Assembly: GCF_002419815.1 (NCBI RefSeq)
Contig: NZ_DIGV01000038.1
Location: 1-38,737, forward strand
Origin: Brevundimonas sp. UBA5713
GTDB lineage: Bacteria > Pseudomonadota > Alphaproteobacteria > Caulobacterales > Caulobacteraceae
DNA length: 38,737 nt
Direction of reading: 5' to 3'
How positions within the stretch are numbered: position 1 is the stretch's first letter; the number at the start of each line of letters is the position of its first letter. Position numbers and translations under genes: made by a program. A model generated the notes under the pieces. It worked only from the letters and a program-made list of their open reading frames with translations. It made no database searches and had not been told where the DNA came from. This document shows, piece by piece, positions 10,180-17,812 of the stretch.

Positions 10180-10230
10180 TGACAAGTGTGCTTGACATCC
10201 GCCTTTATCGTATGTCAAACAGACTTGTCA
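10180..10230. promoter_or_regulatory. Large operator-like inverted repeat in a divergent promoter region
   Basis: Arms 10180-10198 and 10212-10230 are 19 bp each and match at 17 of 19 positions as reverse complements (TGACAAGTnTGnTTGACAT), with a 13-bp spacer. The spacer contains TTTATC (GATAAA on the minus strand), and GTGACA on the minus strand (10226-10231) is 16 bp from it, a reasonable promoter reading toward the ABC ATPase. The symmetry suggests a dimeric or tetrameric repressor controlling the ATPase gene and/or the small membrane-protein gene. The regulator is not in the immediate neighbourhood. Confidence 0.75.
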
Positions 10231-10267
10231 CAAAGACAAGCAAGCAAGACAGACAGGAGTTGCCCCC

Positions 10268-10585
10268 ATGAGTGCTGTGCAGTTGGACACCGTCACGCCG
10301 ACCCCTTCGACGGCTACGAAGGCTTCGCCGCGTCGCCGGATGATTGGTTATGGAGCCCTCGCGGCTTGCGCGGTCGGCTATGCAGGCTTTACGGCCATGA
10401 TCGTGGCCCTGAAGCTGGGCTGGGTCAGCACGGCGACGGCCCTTTGGGTGGGCGGCATCTTTGCCGTGGTGGGCGAGGCGGGGCTGTGGATCGGCGCGGC
10501 CTATCTGGGGCTCAGCCTCTATACACGCCGCAAGGCCATGCTGGCGCGCTGGTTCGGTCGAGCCAAGGCCACGCCTTCTGCTTGA
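10268..10585 (+). CDS. Small membrane protein with two transmembrane helices, function unknown
   Basis: The 105-residue protein has a polar N-terminus rich in Thr and Ser, then two hydrophobic helices (about 27-50 and 56-84) and a short basic tail (YTRRKAMLARWFGRAK), which by the positive-inside rule places both ends in the cytoplasm. The ATG at 10268 is preceded by AGGAG at 10255-10259, a clear ribosome-binding site. It is divergent from the orphan ABC ATPase, and the large dyad sits between the two starts, so the genes may be co-regulated. It matches no family that I recognise and is too small to be a normal ABC-2 permease. Confidence 0.7.
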   Translation: MSAVQLDTVTPTPSTATKASPRRRMIGYGALAACAVGYAGFTAMIVALKLGWVSTATALWVGGIFAVVGEAGLWIGAAYLGLSLYTRRKAMLARWFGRAKATPSA

Positions 10586-10683
10586 TAATCGTTACGGAAA
10601 ACGGTCACGGCGCGAAGGCAAGGTTTGACCTGACGGCGGCGTCCACCTAGGAAGAGCGAACTATTTTCCAGAGGACGTGTTCC

Positions 10684-10923
10684 ATGCCTCCGCGCCATCC
10701 TGACAGCATCGCTCCCCAGCCCGAAGAGATCGTGGTCACGCAAAAGCGTGTCGCCTGCGACGGCGGCGGCGGTGCTCTTGGCCACCCGCTCGTCTATATG
10801 GAGATGGGTGAGGACAACTCGGTCGAATGCAAATACTGCGACCGCGTTTTTGTTCTGTCGGCCAACCACCATAACGAAAACGAATACCTCGACCCGGCGG
10901 CGCGTCCGCCCGAGGCTCACTAA
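10684..10923 (+). CDS. Zinc-finger domain protein (zf-CHCC, NDUFS6-like)
   Basis: The 79-residue protein carries the conserved CDGGGGALGHPLVYMEM...CKYCDRVFVL pattern, with likely zinc ligands Cys25, His34, Cys49 and Cys52. This domain is related to the mitochondrial complex I accessory subunit NDUFS6. Alphaproteobacterial homologues are short cytosolic proteins thought to serve respiratory complex I assembly or stability, although this has not been shown for most of them. The ATG is at 10684. The gene lies 77 bp upstream of glyoxalase I on the same strand. Confidence 0.85.
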   Translation: MPPRHPDSIAPQPEEIVVTQKRVACDGGGGALGHPLVYMEMGEDNSVECKYCDRVFVLSANHHNENEYLDPAARPPEAH

Positions 10924-11000
10924 GAGCTTGTCGTTTGGCGAGCGCCGCGTGCCGTTAGGCGCGCGTGCACTCGGGTCCGGTATCGCGTAAGGTTGGTTTC

Positions 11001-11441
11001 ATGCGTTATTTGCACACCATGGTCCGGGTTAAGGACCTCGATGCCTCGCTCCACTTCTACTGCAATCTGCTGGGTCTGGTTGAGACCCGCCGGATCGAGA
11101 ACGAGCAAGGTCGGTTCACCCTCGTCTATCTGGCCGCCCCGCTGGACGCCGACCGCGCCCGCGCTGAAAAACAGCCGGAAGTCGAGCTGACCTATAACTG
11201 GGACACTGAAGACTATCAGGGTGGTCGCAACTTCGGCCATCTGGCCTTCGAGGTCGATGACATCTACGCCGCCTGCGAAAAACTGGCGGCCGGCGGCGTG
11301 ACCATCAACCGTCCGCCGCGCGATGGCTGGATGGCCTTTGTGCGTTCTCCTGACGGCATCTCGGTCGAACTGCTGCAAAAGGGCGAGCGTCTGGCTCCGG
11401 CCGAGCCTTGGGCCTCGATGGAAAATACGGGAAGCTGGTAA
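11001..11441 (+). CDS. gloA: Lactoylglutathione lyase (glyoxalase I)
   Basis: The 146-residue protein from ATG 11001 is a vicinal-oxygen-chelate protein with all four expected metal ligands: His5 (MRYLH), Glu62 (VELTYN), His80 (FGHLAFE) and Glu123 (SVELL). Glyoxalase I isomerises the glutathione hemithioacetal of methylglyoxal to S-lactoylglutathione in the cytosol. The start was chosen from the family consensus MRYLHTMVRVKDL; the frame is open 36 bp further upstream. An AAGG site at 10989-10992 precedes the ATG. The downstream lipoprotein gene begins 2 nt after the stop, so the two are probably co-transcribed. Confidence 0.93.
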   Translation: MRYLHTMVRVKDLDASLHFYCNLLGLVETRRIENEQGRFTLVYLAAPLDADRARAEKQPEVELTYNWDTEDYQGGRNFGHLAFEVDDIYAACEKLAAGGVTINRPPRDGWMAFVRSPDGISVELLQKGERLAPAEPWASMENTGSW

Positions 11442-11443
11442 AT

Positions 11444-12061
11444 ATGGTAGCGGTACGGACTTCGATTGCTGCAGCTCTGGTGCTTGCACTGGGAGCCTGC
11501 GCTTCGGTGACGGAGACCAATCCGTCTCGTACCGCTACGGACATGTTGCTGGTCAATCGCGCCGCCGAGCGGGCTGTTGAAGGCCTGATCCTGCCGGTCC
11601 CGCAAGGGGCCCGCATCTTTGTCGACGAAACCTATTTCCAAGCGGAAAATGCCCGCTATGCGCTGAGCGCGATCCGCGCGGCCCTGTCCGAGGCGGGCTA
11701 TGCGCTGGTACGGGAACGTGGCGAGTCGGACGCAGTGTTCGAGGTGCGCGCGACGGCGCTCTCGCTGGAACAGATGCGGCGCGTGTTCGGCCTTCCGGAA
11801 ATGCGGGTGCCGATCAACGAAAACTTCAACGTCGTCTCCTTGCCCGAGTTGTCGATCTATTCGAACCGCGACCGTATGGGCGTGGCAGAGTTCTCCGGCT
11901 TTATCTACGATACCCGCACGGGCATGCCGCTGGGGGCTGTCACCCCCATGATCGGCCAGTACAAGATCCGCAGCCACCGCGCATTGATGGTGCTGACCTG
12001 GGGGCAACAGCTGGCCCAGCCGGGCGAGCGGGAACCGGGATCAAGCTGGCGCGAGTTCTGA
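11444..12061 (+). CDS. Predicted lipoprotein of unknown function
   Basis: The 205-residue product starts MVAVRTSIAAALVLALGACAS: a short basic N-region, a hydrophobic core and the lipobox LGAC, so it is probably a lipid-anchored envelope protein. The mature part has an alternating pattern (IFVDETYFQ, GYALVRERGESDAVFEVRA, AEFSGFIYDTRTG) suggesting a compact periplasmic beta-rich domain. The start ATG lies 2 nt after the gloA stop, implying translational coupling, although a functional link to glyoxalase is not evident. Family not recognised with confidence. Confidence 0.75.
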   Translation: MVAVRTSIAAALVLALGACASVTETNPSRTATDMLLVNRAAERAVEGLILPVPQGARIFVDETYFQAENARYALSAIRAALSEAGYALVRERGESDAVFEVRATALSLEQMRRVFGLPEMRVPINENFNVVSLPELSIYSNRDRMGVAEFSGFIYDTRTGMPLGAVTPMIGQYKIRSHRALMVLTWGQQLAQPGEREPGSSWREF

Positions 12062-12172
12062 TCGCATCCGGACGTTTTCAGTCGAGACAGACCCCTAAAC
12101 GCGTGTTAGGGCAGGACTGAGCAAAAGCGGCTTGCCGCAACGTCCACTTTCAACGCCGGCTGATATCCTCCC

Positions 12173-12847
12173 GTGACATTCTTCCATGCAGGACCTGCGC
12201 CCAAGGGCGGCGGTCTCCGTTCGGGGGCGCTGAGGGACGGTTTGCATCTGGCACCCGGCATGAAGGTGGGCCTGTTCGGCGGGTCGTTTAATCCGGCCCA
12301 TGACGGCCATGCCCATGTGGCCGAAACCGCCATGCGTCGTTTGGATCTGGACCGCGTGGTGTGGCTGGTCTCGCCGCAAAATCCGCTGAAATCCTCGCAC
12401 GAGATGGCCCCGCTGGAAGAGCGTATGGCCTCGGCACGCGAAGCGGCCCGCATGGTCGGCCCGCGTATGATCGTCTCGGACGTCGAAACCCGCATGGGCA
12501 CCCAGTGGACGGTTGATACTCTGCGCGCCCTGGTCGCGCGGCATCCGGGTGTGCGCTTTGTGTGGCTGATGGGATCGGACAATCTGGCGGGTTTCCACCG
12601 CTGGAGAGGCTGGACCGACATCATGCGCCTGATGCCGATGGCGGTGATCGCACGGCCCGGCAGCCTGCTGGACAGCCGCTCGGCTCCCGCGGCGGTACGC
12701 TTTGCCCGCGCGCGCATTCCATCCGCGCAGGCGGGCCTGCTGGCCAGTCTGGAAGCGCCCGCCTGGACCTACATCACTGCGCCCCTGAATCCACGCTCTT
12801 CGACGGCCATTCGGGCTGCGCGGTCACGTCGTACCGAAGTCGGGTGA
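12173..12847 (+). CDS. nadD: Nicotinate-nucleotide adenylyltransferase
   Basis: The protein contains the nucleotidyltransferase signature VGLFGGSFNPAHDGH, the WLVSPQNPLK segment and the C-terminal SSTAIRAA motif (ISSTxIR type). NadD transfers AMP to nicotinic acid mononucleotide, making deamido-NAD in the cytosol. The start is uncertain: GTG 12173 gives 224 residues with a 29-residue extension, and ATG 12260 (MKVGLFGG) gives 195. Neither has an obvious ribosome-binding site. It is followed by rsfS and rlmH, the widely conserved nadD-rsfS-rlmH order. Confidence 0.92.
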   Translation: MTFFHAGPAPKGGGLRSGALRDGLHLAPGMKVGLFGGSFNPAHDGHAHVAETAMRRLDLDRVVWLVSPQNPLKSSHEMAPLEERMASAREAARMVGPRMIVSDVETRMGTQWTVDTLRALVARHPGVRFVWLMGSDNLAGFHRWRGWTDIMRLMPMAVIARPGSLLDSRSAPAAVRFARARIPSAQAGLLASLEAPAWTYITAPLNPRSSTAIRAARSRRTEVG

Positions 12848-12869
12848 CGCTTCGGCGCATTCGTGCTAT

Positions 12870-13406
12870 ATGGGGACTTTGGTAAAACCTCTCTGGAGCC
12901 CTCCGCTGAGCCCCCAATCTGCGCAAGACGCGCACGACGTAACCGCCCAATCGGCGGAGCGTGACACGGACGTCCTTGATCCTCTCCATTCGGCTGAGGA
13001 CTATTTCGACGACGAGTCCGAACAGAATATCGACGCCGATCGCGAACCGCTGCCGGTCGGACAGACCGAGCTTGAAAACGCGATCCTGTCCAAACTTGAT
13101 TTCGACAAGGCCTCAGACATCGTTCTGATCGACCTGCGTGGCAAGAGCCCGATGTCCGACGCCATGATCGTGGCTTCGGGTCGCTCGCATCGTCACGTGG
13201 GTGCCTTGGCTGACCACCTTCTGCGCCTTTTCAAGGACATGGGCCTTGGCAAGGTGAAGGTCGAGGGTCTGCCGCACTGTGACTGGGTGCTGCTGGATGC
13301 AGGCGACGTGATCGTCCACCTGTTCCGCCCTGAAGTGCGCACCTTCTACAACATCGAAAAGATCTGGGCCGTTGACAGCGCCCACCGCGGCGTTGGTCGC
13401 AGCTGA
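12870..13406 (+). CDS. rsfS: Ribosomal silencing factor RsfS with acidic N-terminal extension
   Basis: The core (about residues 65-178) is a complete RsfS/DUF143 domain (ILSKLDFDKASDIVLIDL, DAMIVASGRSHRHV, HCDWVLLDAGDVIVHLFRP). RsfS binds ribosomal protein L14 and blocks joining of 50S and 30S subunits under nutrient limitation. The ATG at 12870 gives 178 residues, about 65 more than the usual protein. The extra segment is acidic and of low complexity (ERDTDVLDP, EDYFDDESEQNIDADRE). It could be a true extension or a start called too early; internal start codons were not obvious. It lies 22 bp after nadD. Confidence 0.92.
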   Translation: MGTLVKPLWSPPLSPQSAQDAHDVTAQSAERDTDVLDPLHSAEDYFDDESEQNIDADREPLPVGQTELENAILSKLDFDKASDIVLIDLRGKSPMSDAMIVASGRSHRHVGALADHLLRLFKDMGLGKVKVEGLPHCDWVLLDAGDVIVHLFRPEVRTFYNIEKIWAVDSAHRGVGRS

Positions 13407-13434
13407 TCTATTTCGCGTCTGACGGACTGTAGAG

Positions 13435-13899
13435 ATGAAGCTGGCGATCGCGGCTATCGGCAAACCGGGCCGCGGTCCCGAGGCCTCTCTGGCCGATGAC
13501 TATGCCCGACGGGCGACCCTTGCGGGTCGCCCTTTGGGTTTGGGGCCTCTGGAACTGATTGATCTGGAGCCCAGAAAAGCGGGCAAGGGGCCAGAGGCCG
13601 ACCTGCTGTTGGCCGCCGCCGAGGGCAGCCGCCTGATTGCCTGTGACGAGCGCGGCAAGGCCTATTCCAGCCGCGCCTTTGCCGAACATATCGCTGCCCT
13701 GCGCGATCAGGGCGAACGCCGTCTGATCTTCGTGATCGGCGGGGCGGACGGGCTTGATCCTCGCGTGCGCGAAGCGGCCCGCTCCACGCTGGCGTTTGGT
13801 CCGCAGACCTGGCCGCACGCTCTGGCGCGCGCCATGTTGGCCGAGCAGGTCTATAGGGCCGTGACTATTCTGGCGGGTTCGCCCTATCATCGCGACTGA
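13435..13899 (+). CDS. rlmH: 23S rRNA (pseudouridine-1915-N3)-methyltransferase RlmH
   Basis: The 154-residue SPOUT methyltransferase has the SAM-binding IFVIGGADGLDP loop and the C-terminal TWPHALARAMLAEQVYRA...GSPYHRD signature that reaches the active site of the other subunit in the dimer. RlmH methylates pseudouridine 1915 in helix 69 of 23S rRNA on assembled 70S ribosomes. The length is normal. Its TGA overlaps the next gene's ATG by one base (TGATG at 13897-13901), so envC translation is probably coupled to it. Confidence 0.95.
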   Translation: MKLAIAAIGKPGRGPEASLADDYARRATLAGRPLGLGPLELIDLEPRKAGKGPEADLLLAAAEGSRLIACDERGKAYSSRAFAEHIAALRDQGERRLIFVIGGADGLDPRVREAARSTLAFGPQTWPHALARAMLAEQVYRAVTILAGSPYHRD

Positions 13900-14993
13900 T
13901 GCGTCGCTCCCTTCCCGTATTGATGGCCTCCAGTGCGCTGGTCCTGCTGACAGCAGGCTCGGCCATGGGGCAGCGCGCGACCGAGCCGAACAGCGAACTG
14001 GCGCGGCTGCAATCGGAGTACCGCGATGAAATGGCCCGCGCGCGTCGCCTTCGGGCCGATGCGGCCGAGGCCGCCGAGGCTCTGGTGGATCTGGATCGCC
14101 AGCTGGCCGAACTGCGTCGCGAAGAAGCGCATGACGATTTGCAGATGGAGGCCCAGCGCAGCCGACTGAAGGTGCTGGGCGAGCGCGAGGCGGCGCTGTT
14201 GGCTGATATGTCGCGCGAAAGCGCGGTGCAGGGGCGCCTGCTGTCGGCCTTGCAGATGATGTCGCGTCGCCCGCCGCCGCCCTTGCTGGTGCCTGCGCAA
14301 AAGGCCCGCGACACGGTGCGCGCCAACATCATGATCCGTGCCATGACGCCCGAAATCCAGAAGCGCACCGAGGCTCTGGTTCAGCGTCAGGAAGAGATCA
14401 GCCGCATCCGGCGTCTGGCCGCCATGTCCAGCGAGAAGCTCTTTACGGTCGAAAGCGCCCAAAGCCAGCGTCGCGCCGAAATCGAAAACCTGACGGCCCG
14501 CAAGACCGAGCTGCGCGCGGTGCTGCGTGCCGAGGCTGCCCGTGCCGAGCGTGCCACGGCATCACTGGAAGCGCGCATCCGCGAATTGGGCGGAAAGCTG
14601 CCGGCCTTGGGCGAGGCGACCGCGCAAGAGGCGGTGTCGCGCCTGCCAGCGGGACGCGAGCGTCTGGTGCGCCCCGTGAAGGGTACGCCGTCGCAGACTT
14701 ATGGCGGTGGCTCGGCGGGCTGGCGCTGGCGGTCCAGCCATGAAAGCGTGGAGGCACCGGCCCCCGGTCGTGTCATCTACACCGGCACGCTGAAGGAGTG
14801 GGGCCAGATTGTCATTCTGGAGCTCGGCCCCGGCTGGCGTGCTGTGCTCGCGGGCATGGATAGCGTCGATGTCGAGGTCGGCCAGCGGGTCAGCGCGGGA
14901 CAGAGTCTGGGCAAGACCGGCGAGGACGCCGAAGCCTATTTCGAGCTGCGCCGTGGCGAGCGGCCGATCGATCCCGCCCCCTGGCTGGATTAG
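13899..14993 (+). CDS. envC: EnvC-like murein hydrolase activator (coiled coil plus degenerate LytM domain)
   Basis: The 364-residue protein has a Sec signal peptide (MRRSLPVLMASSALVLLTAGSA in part, about 1-24), two long coiled-coil stretches (about 28-115 and 150-232) and a C-terminal M23/LytM-like domain (about 255-364). The domain keeps the fold markers (APAPGRVIYTG, WGQIVILELG, VGQRVSAGQSLGKTG) but lacks zinc ligands: the usual HxxxD is replaced around RSSHESVEAP, the YxHL-type position is VLAGM (316-320), and HFE is YFEL (347-350). It is thus a non-catalytic activator of amidases in septal peptidoglycan splitting, like EnvC. It lies directly before ctpA. Confidence 0.87.
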   Translation: MRRSLPVLMASSALVLLTAGSAMGQRATEPNSELARLQSEYRDEMARARRLRADAAEAAEALVDLDRQLAELRREEAHDDLQMEAQRSRLKVLGEREAALLADMSRESAVQGRLLSALQMMSRRPPPPLLVPAQKARDTVRANIMIRAMTPEIQKRTEALVQRQEEISRIRRLAAMSSEKLFTVESAQSQRRAEIENLTARKTELRAVLRAEAARAERATASLEARIRELGGKLPALGEATAQEAVSRLPAGRERLVRPVKGTPSQTYGGGSAGWRWRSSHESVEAPAPGRVIYTGTLKEWGQIVILELGPGWRAVLAGMDSVDVEVGQRVSAGQSLGKTGEDAEAYFELRRGERPIDPAPWLD

Positions 14994-14998
14994 GCCTT

Positions 14999-15036
14999 GG
15001 ATTTCGCGAAACACGGTCACACTCTGTGCGAAATCC
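14999..15036 (+). other. Inverted repeat between envC and ctpA
   Basis: GGATTTCGC (14999-15007) is perfectly repeated in reverse complement at 15028-15036, with a 20-nt loop, just after the envC stop. It is followed by TTTGAAATT rather than a true T run. It may be a weak terminator or attenuator, or a protein-binding site; the remaining 106 bp before ctpA probably hold a ctpA promoter. Confidence 0.45.
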
Positions 15037-15142
15037 TTTGAAATTAATGCAAAACGCCGATTGTATCAGGGGCATGGGCGCGGCAGGATTGCAGACGACG
15101 AATATCGGTCGCCATCTAGGCTGACCGTAGGAAAGAGAACGA

Positions 15143-16498
15143 ATGCGTAAACTGCTTCTCGTGGGCTGCGCTGCCCTGATCCTGGGTGGTTCGGCCGCAG
15201 CTGTTGCCAGCCAGACCCCGCGCAACGAGACGTTCCGCATGCTGGAACTGTTTGGCGATGTCCTGGGCATTGTCGAGCAGGCCTATGTCGTTCCGGTCGA
15301 CAACAAGAAGCTGATCGAGGCGGCGCTGTCAGGCATGATGAGCGCGCTGGATCCGCACTCGAACTATCTGGCCCCCAAGGCCTTTGGTGACCTGCGCGAG
15401 CGCACCGAGGGGCAGTATTCAGGCGTGGGCCTGACCATTTCCTCGGATGGCAGTCTGGTTAAGGTCGTCTCGCCGATGGATGAAAGCCCGGCGGCGCGCG
15501 CCGGTGTTCAGGCCGGTGATGTCATCAGCGCCATCGACGGCCAGTCGGCGGCGGGGCTGACGGTCTCTGACGTGTCGGACAAGCTGCGCGGCGCGGTGGG
15601 CACCTCGGTCAAGGTGACCTTCCTGCGTGATGGCGAAGAACCGCGCGAAGTGGAACTGACCCGCGAAGTCATCAAGGTGGAATCCGTGACCGGTCGTCTG
15701 GAAGGCGATTACGGCTATCTGCGGGTCTCGACCTTCAACGAGAATACCGGTCGCGAACTGACCGAAACCATCAACCGCCTGAAGGCCGAAAAGCCCGGCA
15801 TCAAGGGCTATGTGCTGGACCTGCGCAACAATGGCGGCGGCTTGCTGACAGCGGCCATCGCTGTGTCGGATGCCTTCCTTGAAAGTGGCGAGATCGTCAG
15901 CCAGCGTGGTCGCAAACCGACCGATATCGAGCGCTGGGCGGCTGCGCCGGGTGATCTGACGGGCGGCCTGCCGGTGGCAGTGCTGATCAACTACGGTTCG
16001 GCCTCGGCATCTGAAATCGTGGCCGGTGCGCTGAAGGATCAGGAACGCGCCACGGTCGTGGGCCTGACCAGCTTCGGCAAGGGTTCGGTGCAAACGGTCA
16101 TTCCGCTGCGCGGGGGCAATGACGGCGCTCTGTCGATCACCACGGCGCGCTACTACACGCCGTCGGGCCGTTCGATCCAGAAGATCGGCATCGAGCCGGA
16201 TCTGGAAGTGGCCCGTTCGGAAGCCGAGGCGCGCATCGTCTCGCGCTCCAGCTTCATCTATTCGGAAGCGGCCTATTCGACGGCTCTGGACTCCTCCATC
16301 GGGGCCGAGCGCCGCGGTCCGCACACCCCGCGTGAGGCTCCGGGCACCGAGCACGACAAGGACGATGACTATCAGCTGAAACGCGCGCTGGACGTGCTGA
16401 AGGCCGGTGGCGACCTGTCTAAACTGCCAGCACCACCGTCTACTGTGGTGGTCACAGATCCGGATGCGCCCAAGGTTGAAGTCAAATCCGAAGACTAA
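15143..16498 (+). CDS. ctpA: Carboxy-terminal processing protease (S41 family)
   Basis: The 451-residue protein has a Sec signal peptide (about 1-23), an N-terminal helical region, a PDZ domain (about 95-170) and an S41 protease core. The catalytic Ser/Lys dyad is visible as Ser288 in YGSASASEIV and Lys313 in SFGKGSVQ, with Gln317; the 25-residue spacing matches bacterial CtpB. It cleaves periplasmic or exported proteins at their C-terminal ends, often peptidoglycan hydrolases, which fits its place after envC. The last about 70 residues (from the TPREAPGTEH region) are polar. ATG 15143 follows AGGAAAGAGAA-type purines. Confidence 0.95.
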   Translation: MRKLLLVGCAALILGGSAAAVASQTPRNETFRMLELFGDVLGIVEQAYVVPVDNKKLIEAALSGMMSALDPHSNYLAPKAFGDLRERTEGQYSGVGLTISSDGSLVKVVSPMDESPAARAGVQAGDVISAIDGQSAAGLTVSDVSDKLRGAVGTSVKVTFLRDGEEPREVELTREVIKVESVTGRLEGDYGYLRVSTFNENTGRELTETINRLKAEKPGIKGYVLDLRNNGGGLLTAAIAVSDAFLESGEIVSQRGRKPTDIERWAAAPGDLTGGLPVAVLINYGSASASEIVAGALKDQERATVVGLTSFGKGSVQTVIPLRGGNDGALSITTARYYTPSGRSIQKIGIEPDLEVARSEAEARIVSRSSFIYSEAAYSTALDSSIGAERRGPHTPREAPGTEHDKDDDYQLKRALDVLKAGGDLSKLPAPPSTVVVTDPDAPKVEVKSED

Positions 16499-16630
16499 AA
16501 ACCTCAGGTCGGCGATTTCGCCGGATGTGGTGAACAGACGTTAGGGTTTCTTAACTTCGCCGTGGCTTGATGAACCGTGAAGGTTGCCGTCTTTGCGGCC
16601 ACCGCCCCCCAAGGTTGATCGAGCATAGCT

Positions 16631-17812
16631 GTGACCATGTTCGCAAAGCGTCAGTCTGCTCTCGCCGCTACAGCGGGAGCACCGCCCGAGCCTCTGCTGA
16701 CCCGCCTGCGCCAGACGGCGCTGGACAAGCCGCAACTGCTGATTGGTGCAGGAGCGGTGGGTCTGGTGCTGGTCATCGGTCTGGGCGTGGCGCTGATGGG
16801 CGATCCACGCGCGGCCGTGCCGACCGGACAGGCGCGACTGGAAGCCTCCGCTCCTATGACCCACGTACCGGGGGCCGAAGAGGCCTTTGGGTTCGGCGGT
16901 CTGGAAGCCTACCAAGACCTGACAGACGAAGCGCTCATGGGCACCGAAGCCGCCATGGGCGAGGCTTTGATTACCCTGCCGGACGGGGCCAGCGTATCCT
17001 CGGGCAGCTATAGCGCCCCTGTGCTGCGGGCCAACCCGCTGACGGCGGCTCCGATTGCCGGATTGCATCAACCTGGCCCTGATGGTCCTCTGCCGCGCAT
17101 CGCCGATGATGGCCGCGTGCCCGCACAGGCCTATGCCCGCCCGTTCCGCTCCAATGGTAAGCCCATGGTGTCGCTGGTGGTGGGCGGTCTGGGGCTGAAT
17201 GCTGTGACCACCCGCGCCGCGATCGAGCGCCTGCCTGCCGAGGTGACCCTCAGCTTTGTGCCCTATGCCGAAGGGCTTCAGGCGTGGATCGACATGGCCC
17301 GCGCCCATGGCCACGAGGTTCTGATCGAACTGCCGATGGAGCCGACCGGCTATCCGGACAATGACCCCGGCCCCTATACCTTGCTGTCCAACAGCAACGC
17401 CGACGAGATTTCGGCCAAGATGGATTGGCTGTTGTCGCGCGCCGTCGGCTATTTCGGTGTGACCAACTATCTGGGCGACCGCTTTGCGGCGTCCGGTTCG
17501 GCGTCCGCCGTCATGGGTCATCTGCGTCAGCGCGGTTTGGCCTTTATCGATGACGGCACACTGAACCGTCAGGGCGGGGCCTTTGCCCGCGCGACGGCGG
17601 ACCGCATCGTCGATGAAGAACAGTCGCCCGCCGCCATCCAGCGCCAGCTGACCGCGCTGGAAGCCTTGGCCAAGACCGAGGGCGCAGCTCTGGGCAGTGG
17701 CTTCAGCTATCCGGTGACGGTCGAAGTGGCTGCCCGCTGGACCGCAGGGCTGGCCGAGCGCGGCCTGCAATTGGCCCCCGCCTCGGCCATGACCCGTCGA
17801 CCGGCACGCTAG
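16631..17812 (+). CDS. Divergent polysaccharide deacetylase family protein (YibQ/DUF610 type)
   Basis: The 393-residue protein has a cytosolic N-terminus, one membrane anchor (about 36-56, LLIGAGAVGLVLVIGLGVAL), a Pro/Ala-rich linker to about 175, and a C-terminal divergent deacetylase domain (MVSLVVGGLGLN, LSFVPYAEGLQ, HEVLIELPMEPTGYPDNDPG, GVTNYLGDRFA, AFIDDG). The family typically follows ctpA in alphaproteobacteria. It is periplasmic and presumed to act on cell-wall glycans, but no activity has been proved as far as I know. It ends in TAG that shares the palindrome CTAG with the stop codon of convergent bioB, so the two genes overlap by 4 bp. Confidence 0.88.
   Translation: MTMFAKRQSALAATAGAPPEPLLTRLRQTALDKPQLLIGAGAVGLVLVIGLGVALMGDPRAAVPTGQARLEASAPMTHVPGAEEAFGFGGLEAYQDLTDEALMGTEAAMGEALITLPDGASVSSGSYSAPVLRANPLTAAPIAGLHQPGPDGPLPRIADDGRVPAQAYARPFRSNGKPMVSLVVGGLGLNAVTTRAAIERLPAEVTLSFVPYAEGLQAWIDMARAHGHEVLIELPMEPTGYPDNDPGPYTLLSNSNADEISAKMDWLLSRAVGYFGVTNYLGDRFAASGSASAVMGHLRQRGLAFIDDGTLNRQGGAFARATADRIVDEEQSPAAIQRQLTALEALAKTEGAALGSGFSYPVTVEVAARWTAGLAERGLQLAPASAMTRRPAR

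Noticed and set aside
16535..16556. CtrA-like site (TTAG...TTAAC) before the deacetylase gene
   Set aside because: GTTAGGGTTTCTTAAC resembles a CtrA site, but the half-site spacing and first half do not fit TTAA-N7-TTAA well enough.
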